NCBI GenBank assembly: GCA_900470095.1
Contig: UBZM01000001.1
Span: 1-32,234 of the forward strand
Direction: 5' to 3'
Length of the DNA: 32,234 nt
DNA from: Hyphomicrobiales bacterium
GTDB lineage: Bacteria > Pseudomonadota > Alphaproteobacteria > Rhizobiales > Beijerinckiaceae
The translations under genes were made by a program, and so were the position numbers. Shown in pieces: positions 1 through 8,185 of this stretch (position 1 is its first letter; the number at the start of each line of letters is the position of its first letter). The notes beneath the pieces were generated by a model. It searched no databases and was not told where the DNA came from. It saw only the letters and a list, made by a program, of their open reading frames with translations.

Positions 1-880
1 GAAGCAGGCCGAGGCGCGGCAGCGTCCAGATTCGGCCGGGCTTCAGCCGGGGAGCCGTACGCGGCGCCCCGCTGCCGACGCGGGCCTGACGCTCGCGGCC
101 GCGCAATGCACGGTCGAGCACCAGCAGGCCGAGACAGCACAGCACCAGAACGCCGGCCAGCATGTTGGCCGCAGGGCCGTTATAGCTCGACTGGAACTGG
201 TCGATGATCGCCGTCGCGAAGGTGTCGAAGCGGATCATCGCGAACAGCCCGTATTCCGCCAGCAGGTGCAGGCCGATCAGAAGTGCTCCGCCGGAAACCG
301 GGAGACGCAGCTGCGGCAGCACGACCTGGGTGAAGACCTGGCGAGGCGAGCGTCCGAGGGAGGTCGCAATCTCTTCCAGCGCCGGGTCGAGCCGGCGCAG
401 CTGCGCGACCACGGGCAGATAAATGAAGGGCGTATAGGCCAGCACGGAGATCAGGGTCGCGCCGGGCAGGCCATGGAGGTGCGGGGCAAAGCTCGCCCAG
501 GCATAGCCCTGGACGAAGGCCGGTACCGCCAGGGGCGCGACGGCAAGCCATGACCAGGCGCGTGCCCCGGGGATCGTCGTCCTCTCGGTAAGCCAGGCGA
601 GCAGGATGCCGAGCGCAGCCGCGGCCGGGACGACGCAGAGCTCGAGCAGTAGCGTGTTCAGCAGGAGTTCGCCGACGCGCGCGCGGAAAACCAGCGCGAC
701 GACCGTGTCCGCGCCGGTCTGGATGGTGATCGCGATCAGGAACGCGAGCGGTGCCAGGCAGAACAGGGCGACAAGCGCGGCTGCAACCGTCACGGCCTCG
801 TTCAGACGCCCGTGCAGCGGCCGCAGGGCGGGGTGTCTCTGCAGCGACGTGCTGACAGCGGGCTCGGATACCGTGCTCAT
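1..880 (-). CDS. Fe(3+) ABC transporter permease, FbpB/SfuB type (3' end cut by window edge)
   Basis: Inner-membrane permease of an iron(III) importer, working with the binding protein encoded just upstream. The reading frame opens with ATG at 880 ([13 protein letters not shown]) behind a weak GAGAA and stays open to the left edge, giving about 293 residues. Several hydrophobic spans are visible. An EAA-type loop, [15 protein letters not shown] followed by VVLPQLR, is the contact with the ATPase, and [17 protein letters not shown] matches the end of the first half of FbpB/ThiP permeases. Family members usually have about 500-560 residues in two repeated halves, so the second half lies outside the window, as presumably does the ATPase gene. 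The family is clear; iron as substrate is taken from the partner. A thiamine or putrescine permease is the less likely alternative. Confidence 0.86.
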   Translation of the reverse strand, partial: MSTVSEPAVSTSLQRHPALRPLHGRLNEAVTVAAALVALFCLAPLAFLIAITIQTGADTVVALVFRARVGELLLNTLLLELCVVPAAAALGILLAWLTERTTIPGARAWSWLAVAPLAVPAFVQGYAWASFAPHLHGLPGATLISVLAYTPFIYLPVVAQLRRLDPALEEIATSLGRSPRQVFTQVVLPQLRLPVSGGALLIGLHLLAEYGLFAMIRFDTFATAIIDQFQSSYNGPAANMLAGVLVLCCLGLLVLDRALRGRERQARVGSGAPRTAPRLKPGRIWTLPRLGLL

Positions 881-897
881 AAGATTCTCGATTTGCA

Positions 898-924
898 CGG
901 GCAGCGATGGCGGCTCGCTGCCCG
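898..924 (-). promoter_or_regulatory. Intercistronic stem-loop between the iron binding-protein and permease genes
   Basis: A perfect 10-bp inverted repeat, CGGGCAGCGA and TCGCTGCCCG, with a 7-base loop lies in the 55-base gap between the two genes. No T-tract follows it on the minus strand, so a strong intrinsic terminator is unlikely. In binding-protein-dependent transporters such a hairpin commonly protects the upstream message and limits read-through, giving more binding protein than permease. That role is inferred here. Confidence 0.6.
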
Positions 925-935
925 GCAGAGGGCTG

Positions 936-1967
936 TCAGAGCAGCCCGGCCTTGGTCATGAGTTCGGTGACCGCCTTGCTGTCAAGCTTGGACGGTTCGA
1001 CCTTCGGCGCTTCGAGCTGCGGCAGGGGCACGAGCTTGGGGTTGGATTCCGCGCCCTTGGAAACGGCATACTCAAAGGAATCCCCGGTCCTCAGGATGTC
1101 CTGGCCACCCTTGCCGGCGACCCATTTCACGAAGGCCTCGGCCTCCGGCTTGTGCTTGCTGGACGCCAGCACGCCAGCCCCGGAGACGCTGACGAAGGCG
1201 CCCGGATCCTGATGCCGGAAATAGTGCAGCGCGACATTGCCGCTGTTCTCGGCTGTCTTCGCCTGATCGCCGAAGAAATAATAGTGGTAGATCACCGCGG
1301 CTTCGACTTCGCCCGTATTCACGGCCTTCATCGCGACGCTGTTGCCGCGATAGGGCTTGGAGCCTGCTTTCATCGCCTTGAGCCAGGTCGCGGTCTCCGC
1401 CTCGCCCTTGAGGACGAGCATGGCGCCCACGATCGCCTGGAAATCGGCGCCGGACGGCGAGGCGCCCCAGCGATCCTTCCAGGCCGGCGAGGCCAGATCC
1501 ATGATCGACTTCGGCAGCTTGTCCTCGCTCAGCTTCGTCTTGTCATAGGCGAAGACGGTCGAGCGGGCCGCAACGCCGAGCCATTTTCCATTGGCCGGAC
1601 GCAGCGCCTCGGGGACGAGGTCCAGCGTGGCGGGCGAGAGCGGGGCGAACAGGCCGGCATTGTCGACCAGCACCATCGCGGGCGAGTTCTCGGTGATGAA
1701 GACATCGGCCGGCGAGGCCGCGCCTTCCTGGACGATCTGGTTGCCGAGTTCGGTATCGCTGCCCTTGCGGAGCGTCACCTTGATCCCGGTTTCCTTGGTG
1801 AAGGCGTCTGACCAGGCGCGCGTCAGGCTCTCATGCTGGGCGTTGTAGACGACGATTCCCTCGGGACTGGGGGCCGGCGCCGCCTGGGCGAGCGCAAAGC
1901 TCGAAACCCCGGACGAGAGGATGCCCAGCATCAGGGCGGACGCCAGATGTCGGAAGGAGAAAGCCAT
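936..1967 (-). CDS. Periplasmic Fe(3+)-binding protein, FbpA/FutA family
   Basis: Captures ferric iron in the periplasm and hands it to the permease encoded next. It has 343 residues, the usual family length. A signal peptide of about 28 residues ends at FALAQA. The mature protein opens with [10 protein letters not shown], the conserved start of FbpA/FutA proteins with a metal-ligand His, and contains [11 protein letters not shown] near residue 227, the tandem-Tyr iron-binding motif. [13 protein letters not shown] and the [21 protein letters not shown] stretch also match the family. The gene precedes the permease on the same strand with a hairpin between them, the order fbpA-fbpB. Upstream, at 2043-2080, two dyads suggest iron-responsive control. 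Confidence in the family is high; the exact ligand form (free Fe3+ or chelate) cannot be read from sequence. Confidence 0.93.
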   Translation of the reverse strand: MAFSFRHLASALMLGILSSGVSSFALAQAAPAPSPEGIVVYNAQHESLTRAWSDAFTKETGIKVTLRKGSDTELGNQIVQEGAASPADVFITENSPAMVLVDNAGLFAPLSPATLDLVPEALRPANGKWLGVAARSTVFAYDKTKLSEDKLPKSIMDLASPAWKDRWGASPSGADFQAIVGAMLVLKGEAETATWLKAMKAGSKPYRGNSVAMKAVNTGEVEAAVIYHYYFFGDQAKTAENSGNVALHYFRHQDPGAFVSVSGAGVLASSKHKPEAEAFVKWVAGKGGQDILRTGDSFEYAVSKGAESNPKLVPLPQLEAPKVEPSKLDSKAVTELMTKAGLL

Positions 1968-2042
1968 GGCGTGTCTCTGGGTTGAAATCTATCGGCGCGA
2001 CAGTTGATGTCGCGCGAATACGTATTGGCATCAAAAATATCG

Positions 2043-2061
2043 CTGTCAACGAAGATGACAG
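2043..2061. promoter_or_regulatory. Inverted repeat CTGTCA-N7-TGACAG upstream of the iron-transport genes
   Basis: Perfect 6-bp arms lie 76 bases upstream of the iron-binding-protein start, in an AT-richer stretch that looks like a promoter region. The factor that would bind it is unknown. It sits next to the Irr/ICE-like dyad and may be part of the same operator region. Confidence 0.4.
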
Positions 2062-2063
2062 TC

Positions 2064-2080
2064 ATTAGAATTCGTCTAAA
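2064..2080. promoter_or_regulatory. Irr/ICE-like (or Fur-family) palindrome
   Basis: Read on the minus strand the site is TTTAGACGAATTCTAAT. This is a 17-bp dyad with two departures from the symmetric form TTTAGAAnnnTTCTAAA that I associate, from memory, with the iron control element bound by Irr in alphaproteobacteria. It lies about 97 bases upstream of the ferric-binding-protein start. Iron-dependent repression or activation of the transporter is inferred from motif and position. Confidence 0.5.
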
Positions 2081-2166
2081 CTGAGGTTTGGGAAGGTAGG
2101 TGATTTACCGACAGCTTGCTCTCTGTATTAACGACTGCTTGCTGTGCGTGATGTCGTAAGGTTATC

Positions 2167-4119
2167 TTACAGAAGGCGGTACTTCACGAATCCGTCACCA
2201 CCATCGCCGGCCGGTTGCGCCTTCAAATCAGCTGGCAGTTTTCCGGCTGCAGTTGGCGAAGTCAGGAAGGTGACGTTCACGCCGGCCGGCAGTGCTACCA
2301 GCGACCAGTTGCCATCGGCCTTGGGTTCGATCGTCTTCTTCTCGATGATGTAGCGTATGATCACGTCGCGGTTGAGATCGGGCGCCTCCAGCACCACGGT
2401 TGTCCTGGTGCCGGGAAAGTTCCCGCCGCCCGAGGCGCGGTAGTTATTGGTCGCGATGATGAACTCGGCCTGGTCGTCGATCGGCTTGCCGGCATAGGCG
2501 AGGTCGACGATGCGGTGGGCGTCGCGCGCGACCAGTGCGCCATTGCCGTCATAGCGCGAGGGCTGTGTCACATCGATCCGGTAGGTCACGCCGTCGATCA
2601 CATCGAAATTGAAGGGAGGGAAGCCCGGGTCGATCAGCGGCTGCTCTTCGGTCTTCGCCGGGTCAATGCGGTTGAAGATGCCGGCCGAGCGCTCCAGCCA
2701 TTCGCGGACCTCGGCGCCGGTGACCTTCACCACCTGCACCGAGTTCGGGTACAGGTAGATATCGGCGACGTTCTTGATCGCGATCGGCCCGGCCGGGATA
2801 TCGGTGTAGAAACTGGGGCCCGCGCGCCCGCCGGACTTGAACGGCGCGGCTGCGGAAAGCACGGGCAGTGCCTTCCACTGCGTCTGCGCCATCAACCCCT
2901 CCACATAGGCGGTCTGGGCCTCAGCCACGATCTGGACCGAGGGATCGTCGGCGACAAGCGCGAAATAACTGTTGATCGGGCTTGCCGTCGTGCCGACCGG
3001 CTCGCGCATATAGATCAGCGTCGCCTCGTGATCGGCCTTCACGGTTGCGAGCACCGATTGTTCGGTGGCCGCCTTCGATACGATCTTGCGGTCCGGCGTG
3101 CGCTCGAAGATCGGGCGTAGCTCGACCTTGAAGGCGGCAACCGTCCAGCGCCCATCGCGCTTTTCCAGTTCGAGATCGATCAGTCCGAGATGCGAACCCC
3201 AGAAGCCGGGTTGGCAGGCGGGCTTGCCATGCAGAGAGCCCAGCTTGTTGTCGACACCCTCGATGCCGTCAAAGGCCTTGCCGCCGGGGAAGACGAGGTG
3301 CTGGTGGCCGGTCAGGATCACGTCGATGCCGTCGAGCCTGGCGAGATGCAGCGCCGCATTCTCCTCCATGCCCTTGCGAACGCCACCTGCGATGCCGGAA
3401 TGACACAGCGCGACGACGAGGTCGGGGCCGGCCCTGAGCAGGTCGGGCAGGTGCTTGCGGGCGGCATCGACGATGTCGGTCGCGACCAGCTTGCCGTCGA
3501 GATTGCCCTTGTCCCACTGCATGATCTGCGGCGGCACGAAGCCGATCACCCCGATCTTGAGCAACTGCTTCTGGCCGGCCTCGTCCTCGAAGCTCTGGTC
3601 GAGCATGATCCAGGGGTCGATCAGCGGTGTGCCTTCGGGGCGCGTGACATTGGCGCAGACCAGCGGGAATTCCGCCTTGGCGAGGCCGGTCTCGAGGAAC
3701 GGGAGGCCGTAATTGAATTCGTGATTGCCGAGCGTACCGCAGGCATAGGGCAGGGCGTTCATGGCAGCGAGCATCGGGTGCGTCTCGCCGGGCTTCAGTC
3801 CCTTCTTGTAGGCGATGAAATCGCCGAGCGAGGAGCCCTGCAGGAAGTCGCCATTGTCGAACAGGATGCTGTTCCTGGCCTCCGCCTGCGCCAGCTTGAT
3901 CAGGCTCGCCGTCTTGGCGAGGCCGACCGTGTCGTCGGCGGCATCCCGAAAATAGTCGTAGGGCACGACGTTGACATGGAGATCGGTGGTCTCCAGCACG
4001 CGCAGCTTGAGCTTCACGGGGCTCTGCGCGGCGAGGCCGGAAGGCAGCGTCGCTGCGGCGGCCATGGCTGCTCCGGCCTTCAGGGTTTCACGGCGGCTGA
4101 ATTCGGTTGCGCGTAACAT
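2167..4119 (-). CDS. cpdB: 2',3'-cyclic-nucleotide 2'-phosphodiesterase / 3'-nucleotidase, Tat-exported
   Basis: Periplasmic metallophosphoesterase that hydrolyses 2',3'-cyclic nucleotides and 3'-nucleotides, releasing nucleosides and phosphate. It has 650 residues, as expected for CpdB. The ATG at 4119 is chosen because a twin-arginine signal (SRRETLK followed by an Ala-rich hydrophobic span) lies at the N-terminus; an in-frame codon further upstream adds only 27 unconserved residues. Metal-site motifs appear in order: LETTDLH, DNGDFLQG, TLGNHEFNYG, VALCHSG and GHQHLVFPG. The 5'-nucleotidase C-terminal domain follows, with IKNVADIYLYPNSV, GFPPFNFDVIDGV and NNYRASGGGNFPG for nucleobase recognition. 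It stands alone; the region upstream carries interspersed palindromes. Family confidence is high; the exact substrate preference is inferred. Confidence 0.93.
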   Translation of the reverse strand: MLRATEFSRRETLKAGAAMAAAATLPSGLAAQSPVKLKLRVLETTDLHVNVVPYDYFRDAADDTVGLAKTASLIKLAQAEARNSILFDNGDFLQGSSLGDFIAYKKGLKPGETHPMLAAMNALPYACGTLGNHEFNYGLPFLETGLAKAEFPLVCANVTRPEGTPLIDPWIMLDQSFEDEAGQKQLLKIGVIGFVPPQIMQWDKGNLDGKLVATDIVDAARKHLPDLLRAGPDLVVALCHSGIAGGVRKGMEENAALHLARLDGIDVILTGHQHLVFPGGKAFDGIEGVDNKLGSLHGKPACQPGFWGSHLGLIDLELEKRDGRWTVAAFKVELRPIFERTPDRKIVSKAATEQSVLATVKADHEATLIYMREPVGTTASPINSYFALVADDPSVQIVAEAQTAYVEGLMAQTQWKALPVLSAAAPFKSGGRAGPSFYTDIPAGPIAIKNVADIYLYPNSVQVVKVTGAEVREWLERSAGIFNRIDPAKTEEQPLIDPGFPPFNFDVIDGVTYRIDVTQPSRYDGNGALVARDAHRIVDLAYAGKPIDDQAEFIIATNNYRASGGGNFPGTRTTVVLEAPDLNRDVIIRYIIEKKTIEPKADGNWSLVALPAGVNVTFLTSPTAAGKLPADLKAQPAGDGGDGFVKYRLL

Positions 4120-4160
4120 CGGACCCAGCCTCTGGATATCTGTTCTGAATGTCGCGAGGC

Positions 4161-4213
4161 TAGAGCATGCTGCGAAAAAGTGGCAACGGCTTTTTCGCAT
4201 AAAGCATGCTCTA
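4161..4213. repeat. Interspersed palindromic element, long hairpin
   Basis: Arms TAGAGCATGC plus TGCGAAAAAG (4161-4180) pair with CTTTTTCGCA (4190-4199) and GCATGCTCTA (4204-4213). Only a TAAA bulge interrupts the 20-bp stem around a 9-base loop. It resembles, from memory, the GAGCATGAT...CCGAAAAGTGG palindromes dispersed between genes in Hyphomicrobiales. It could also end transcription between the divergent cpdB and GST genes; no clear T-tract supports that. Confidence 0.7.
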
Positions 4214-4237
4214 AACTATTAGAGTCGATCGCGTTTC

Positions 4238-4267
4238 CTGCGTTTGGATGATTTCGTCCAAACGCAG
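4238..4267. repeat. Second palindrome of the same intergenic element
   Basis: Perfect 11-bp arms CTGCGTTTGGA and TCCAAACGCAG flank an 8-base loop. It lies 24 bases beyond the first hairpin, and the two together look like one composite mobile palindromic unit. No coding sequence is present from 4120 to 4386. Confidence 0.65.
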
Positions 4268-4386
4268 CTTGGGCGAGCATCGTGCCGGTCGCATGGCACG
4301 CCAAAGATGCGGGGCTGCTTGCAGCTCTTCCGCCTTGCTTGCCTGGACGCGTCGGCCGATGGCAGGCTTCGACAGGAGGCGCGCGC

Positions 4387-5013
4387 ATGATCCTGATCGG
4401 CCAGTATGATTCCCCCTTCGTGCGGCGCGTCGGCATCGCATTGAGGCTGTACGGACTGCCCTTCGAGCATCGGCCCTGGTCGGTCTTCGGCGATGCCAAG
4501 AAGATCCGGCCCTACAACCCGCTGACGCGCGTGCCGACGCTCGTGCTGGATGACGGTCTTGCGCTGGTCGAAAGCCACGGCATCCTCGACTATCTCGACG
4601 GTCTCGTCGCCGCCGAGCGCCGACTGTTCCCGGTGACGGAACCGGCCCGGCACCGGGCGGTGCGCACGGCCGGTCTGGCGATGGGCTTCGCCGAGAAGGC
4701 CGTCAGCCTGTTCTACGAGTTGAAGCTGCATCGGGAGGTGTCGTAGGTCTGGGCCGAGCGCTGCCGTGCCCAGATCCTCGCGGCGCTGTCCGTCCTGGAG
4801 ACAGAGCGCAGCCAGCACAGTGCAAGCGGTGCGTTCGCCGGGCGTGTCGGGCACGCCGATATCGCGCTTGCGGTTGCCTGGCGCTTCCTGATGGAGGCCC
4901 ATCCCGGTATGGCCTCGCCCAGCGACTACCCGACACTTGCCGACGAGGCCGCAAGGCTGGAAGCGCTGCCGGTCTTTCAGGCGATCGCGCAGCCCTTCAT
5001 TCCCCCGGCCTGA
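4387..5013 (+). pseudogene. Glutathione S-transferase family gene interrupted by an in-frame TAG
   Basis: The frame starts at ATG 4387, seven bases after a strong AGGAGG (4374-4379). It encodes a thioredoxin-fold GST N-terminal domain: MILIGQYDSPFVRRV, then NPLTRVPTLVLDDG and the ESHGILDYLD motif that contacts glutathione. Codon 120 (4744-4746) is TAG, after LHREVS. The same frame then continues with VWAERCRAQILAAL, HADIALAVAWRFL and LEALPVFQAIAQPF to TGA at 5011, a normal GST C-terminal helical domain. The complete frame is 208 codons, the usual family length. No base is gained or lost, so one substitution created the stop. It is either a recent pseudogene, a sequencing error, or read through by a suppressor. 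The start of the downstream hydratase's stop codon lies three bases away on the other strand. Confidence 0.85.
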
Positions 5014-5016
5014 CCG

Positions 5017-5868
5017 CTACGCAGCGCGGCTGATGCCTTCCATGCGCACCCGGCCATCGGACCCTTCGGTCCATGCCGCGATGCCGCCATCGGGCAGGCG
5101 CCTGGCCTTCACCAGGAAGTCGTCGCCTGCGATCAGTGGCGCGACGCCGCGGTAATCCAGCTTGATCGGTTCGCCGCCCGACAGCGTGGCGATGATGTTG
5201 AGCAGCAGTGTCGCCTGGATCGGCCCATGGACGACGAGGCCGTCATAGCCTTCCTCACCCGTCACATAGGGATAGTCGTAATGGATGCGATGGCTGTTGA
5301 AGGTGATCGCGGAGTAGCGGAACAGGAAGACCGGTGAACTCGCGACCTGCCAGACCAGATCGGCCGGTCGCGGGTCCTCCGGTGCTGGCGCAGGGGAGGC
5401 CGGCGCGCCCGGCCTTGCGGCCTCGCGGTAGACGATGTTGTGGCGCTCGCGAAGCGCGATGCCGCGCGGCGTAACGAGTTCGTGGTCGACGGCGACGAAG
5501 CAGAGCGGCCCCGTGCGACCCTGCTTGTAGGAGATGTCGCCGATCGCCGAGCGGCGCGTGACCTCGTCGCCCGTGCGCAGCGGCGCAAGGGTCTCGATCG
5601 TTCCGCCAGCCCACATCCGGCGCGGCAGCGGCACGGGCGGCAGGAATTCGCCCTTGGCGGCATGGCCGTCGGCACCGATCGCGCCCATCGCCGCGATCGG
5701 CGGGGCCAGGCACCAGTGCAGGGCAAGCGGCGCCTCGCCCGCGGCAAAGGGCGCCAGATGCGGCGCGAAGGTTGCCTCGAAGCTCCGCACCAGACGCGGT
5801 GTGACCAGGTCGGCGGCTTCTTCGGTCCTGCCGGTCCAGCGCTTGAGGGCGTCAAGATCGATGCTCAT
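5017..5868 (-). CDS. MaoC/FAS1-like enoyl-CoA hydratase, mesaconyl-C4-CoA hydratase-like
   Basis: Predicted to add water across the double bond of an acyl-CoA. It has 283 residues in two hotdog-like halves: an N-terminal FAS1-like dehydratase segment (about 1-150, with WAGGTIETLAPLRTGD) and a C-terminal MaoC half with FRYSAITFNSHRIHYD and EGYDGLVVHGP (about 183-216). That NSHRIHYD/VHGP pair carries the Asp/His hydratase residues and is typical of mesaconyl-C4-CoA hydratase-like proteins. The start at ATG 5868 lies one base past the stop of the acyl-CoA dehydrogenase, so the two are translationally linked. It is last in the CoA-transferase/dehydrogenase/hydratase operon, where it would hydrate the product of the dehydrogenase. 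The true substrate is unknown; no citramalyl-CoA lyase is in the window. Confidence 0.82.
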   Translation of the reverse strand: MSIDLDALKRWTGRTEEAADLVTPRLVRSFEATFAPHLAPFAAGEAPLALHWCLAPPIAAMGAIGADGHAAKGEFLPPVPLPRRMWAGGTIETLAPLRTGDEVTRRSAIGDISYKQGRTGPLCFVAVDHELVTPRGIALRERHNIVYREAARPGAPASPAPAPEDPRPADLVWQVASSPVFLFRYSAITFNSHRIHYDYPYVTGEEGYDGLVVHGPIQATLLLNIIATLSGGEPIKLDYRGVAPLIAGDDFLVKARRLPDGGIAAWTEGSDGRVRMEGISRAA

Positions 5869-5869
5869 C

Positions 5870-7024
5870 TCAGTAGGACCTCGGCATGCCCAACACATGT
5901 TCGGCGAGATAGGACAGGATCAGGTTCGTCGAGATCGGCGCGACCTGGTAGAGCCGTGTCTCCCTGAACTTGCGCTCGATGTCGTATTCCTCGGCAAAGC
6001 CGAAGCCGCCATGCGTCTGCACGCAGGCATTGGCCGCCTCGAACGAGGCGTCGGCCGCCAGCATCTTCGCCATATTGGCTTCGGCCCCGCAATCCTCGCC
6101 CTGCTCGTAGAGCCGCACCGCCTCGCGCACCATCAGCTCGGCGGCGCGCATGTTGGCGTAGGCCTTCGCGATCGGGAACTGGACACCCTGGTTCTGGCCG
6201 ATCGGGCGCCCGAAGACCTGCCGCTCCCTGGCATAGTTCGAGGCTTTCTCGATGAACCATTTCGCGTCGCCGACGCATTCGGCGGCGATCAGGATGCGTT
6301 CGGCATTCATGCCGGACAGGATGTAGCGAAAGCCCTTGCCCTCCTCGCCAATCAGGTTCTCGGCAGGCACGCGGACATTGTCGAAGAACACCTCGGTCGT
6401 GGCATGGTTCATCATCGTGCGGATCGGCCGGATGGTGAGGCCGGCTTTCAGCGCCTCTTGCATGTCGAGGATGAAGACCGAGAGCCCCTCGGTGCGCTTG
6501 GCGACCTGCTCGCGTGGCGTCGTGCGGGCCAGAAGCAGCATCAGGTCGGACTGCGCGGCGCGGCTCGTCCAGATCTTCTGCCCGTTGACGACATAGTGGT
6601 CGCCCTCGCGCCGGGCGAAGGTGCGCAGCGATGTGGTGTCGGTGCCGCTCGTCGGCTCGGTGACGCCAAAGGCCTGCAGCCGCAGGGCGCCGGACGCGAT
6701 CCTGGGGAGATAGTTGCGCTTCTGTTCGGCCGAACCATGCCGGAGCAGCGTGCCCATGATGTACATCTGGGCGTGGCAGGCGCCGCCATTGCAGCCCTGC
6801 CGCTGGATTTCCTCCATGATCACGGTCGCGGCCGAGAGCGGCAGGCCGGCCCCACCATATTCCTCCGGGATCAGCGCTGAGAGGAAGCCGCTTTCGGTCA
6901 GCGCGGTGACGAACTCGGCGGGATAGGCCATCTCGCGGTCGAGCTTGCGCCAGTATTCGCCGGGGAAATCGGCGCAGAGTTTTGCGACGGCGTCGCGGAT
7001 CTCGGTGTGATCTAGGTCTTGCAT
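5870..7024 (-). CDS. Acyl-CoA dehydrogenase
   Basis: FAD enzyme predicted to introduce an alpha,beta double bond into an acyl-CoA, passing electrons to ETF. It has 384 residues. Seen in order: the N-terminal helical domain, LIPEEYGGAGLP, AFGVTEPTSGTDT (flavin/substrate contact), YVVNGQKIWTS, RERQVFGRPIGQNQ and HGGFGFAEEYDIERKFRETR. The usual C-terminal EGT base is replaced by QVAPISTNLI; instead GMNAERILIA supplies a Glu (about residue 242) in the position used as base by isovaleryl-CoA dehydrogenase. This suggests a branched or short dicarboxylic substrate rather than a medium-chain fatty acid, but that is inference. It lies 15 bases after the CoA-transferase and one base before the hydratase. 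Confidence 0.92.
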   Translation of the reverse strand: MQDLDHTEIRDAVAKLCADFPGEYWRKLDREMAYPAEFVTALTESGFLSALIPEEYGGAGLPLSAATVIMEEIQRQGCNGGACHAQMYIMGTLLRHGSAEQKRNYLPRIASGALRLQAFGVTEPTSGTDTTSLRTFARREGDHYVVNGQKIWTSRAAQSDLMLLLARTTPREQVAKRTEGLSVFILDMQEALKAGLTIRPIRTMMNHATTEVFFDNVRVPAENLIGEEGKGFRYILSGMNAERILIAAECVGDAKWFIEKASNYARERQVFGRPIGQNQGVQFPIAKAYANMRAAELMVREAVRLYEQGEDCGAEANMAKMLAADASFEAANACVQTHGGFGFAEEYDIERKFRETRLYQVAPISTNLILSYLAEHVLGMPRSY

Positions 7025-7039
7025 GGCGTGCTGCTTGTC

Positions 7040-8185
7040 TCAGGCGGATTGGGCGGCGGCCGTCACGGCGAATTCGGCGCGCAGAGCGGCTTCATGCTCG
7101 CCGAGCTCCGGCACGCGCCGCATCTGCGCGCGCTTCCCGTCGACGATGGCGGGAGGGGCCAGGACCTCGATCGGACCCGCCGGCGTCTCGACCGTCAGCG
7201 TCGTCGCTGCCGGGTGGGTGATCAGGTCGCCGACGCTCGAGACCGTGCCATAGGCGATCGCAGCCTGATCGAGGGCTGCGGTGACCGCTGCAAAGGGCCT
7301 TGCGATCAGGATAGCCTGGATCGCGGCATCGAGGGCTGCCCGTTCCCGGACGCGCAGGACATTGCTGGCGAAACGCGGATCATTGGCCAGGGCCTCGTCC
7401 CGAAGCACCTCGCGCGCCAGGACCTGCCATTCGCGCTCGCTCTGCACTGCCAGAAGCACATTGCCATCGGCGAGCTCGAAGACGCCATAGGGTGCGATGG
7501 AGGGATGGGCGAGGCCGAGGCGGGGCGGCTCGATCCCGCCATAGCGGCGGGTCAGATAGGGCACGTTCATCAGGTCGGCGATGGTGTCGAACAGCGAGAG
7601 CGCGATCTGCGAGCCTTCGCCGGTGCGGGCACGCCGGAGCAGAGCCTCGAGAATCGCGGCGTAGGCGGCATTCCCGGTGGCGATATCGGCGATGGAGACG
7701 CCGATCCGCGTCGGCCCGGAGCTTTCGTTGCCGGTGATCGAGGACAGGCCGGCCTCCGCCTGGATCAGCAAATCATAGGCCTTGCGGGTGTAATGCGGCG
7801 TGCCGGGCGCATAGCCCGAGACGTCGCAGGTGATCAGGCGCGGGTGGCGCTTGCGCAGCTCGGCGCTGCCGATGCCGAGGCGGCCGGTCGCGCCGGGAGC
7901 GAGATTCTGGATGAAGACATCGGCCTTGGCCAGCATCGCCTCGACCATGGCGAGGTCGTCGGGCTGCTTCAGGTCGACGCGGCAGGATTCCTTGCCGCGG
8001 TTGATCCAGACGAAATAGGAGGACAGGCCATTGGCGTAGTCGTCATAGCCGCGCGAGAAGTCGCCCTCCGCCCGTTCGAGCTTGATGACGCGCGCCCCCG
8101 CATCGGCCAGCCGGCAGGTCGCCACCGGCACGGCGACGGCCTGTTCCAGCGCCACGACCAGGATTCCTTCGAGAGCATGCGTCAT
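7040..8185 (-). CDS. Class III CoA-transferase (CaiB/BaiF family)
   Basis: Predicted to activate a carboxylic acid by moving CoA from a donor acyl-CoA. It has 381 residues. ATG 8185 (MTHALEGILVV) begins the conserved fold; an in-frame TTG 57 bases upstream adds unconserved residues, and neither has a convincing Shine-Dalgarno. Family marks are EQAVAVPVAT near the N-terminus, DAGARVIKLER, INRGKESCRVDL, FIQNLAPGA and TRKAYDLLIQAEAG, in which the Asp (about residue 138) is the catalytic carboxylate that forms the enzyme-anhydride. It is first in the CoA operon, and its start faces the divergent LivKHMGF importer across about 250 bases. That suggests it activates the imported compound. The acid and the CoA donor are not identifiable. 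Confidence 0.9.
   Translation of the reverse strand: MTHALEGILVVALEQAVAVPVATCRLADAGARVIKLERAEGDFSRGYDDYANGLSSYFVWINRGKESCRVDLKQPDDLAMVEAMLAKADVFIQNLAPGATGRLGIGSAELRKRHPRLITCDVSGYAPGTPHYTRKAYDLLIQAEAGLSSITGNESSGPTRIGVSIADIATGNAAYAAILEALLRRARTGEGSQIALSLFDTIADLMNVPYLTRRYGGIEPPRLGLAHPSIAPYGVFELADGNVLLAVQSEREWQVLAREVLRDEALANDPRFASNVLRVRERAALDAAIQAILIARPFAAVTAALDQAAIAYGTVSSVGDLITHPAATTLTVETPAGPIEVLAPPAIVDGKRAQMRRVPELGEHEAALRAEFAVTAAAQSA

Noticed and set aside
4744..4746. TAG read as pyrrolysine or another programmed amino acid.
   Set aside because: No recoding element or pyl gene is visible and GSTs do not need it; a simple mutation or sequence error is more likely.
5534..6880. A 448-residue plus-strand frame opposite the acyl-CoA dehydrogenase.
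   Set aside because: Antisense shadow of a complete, conserved enzyme; no motif of its own.
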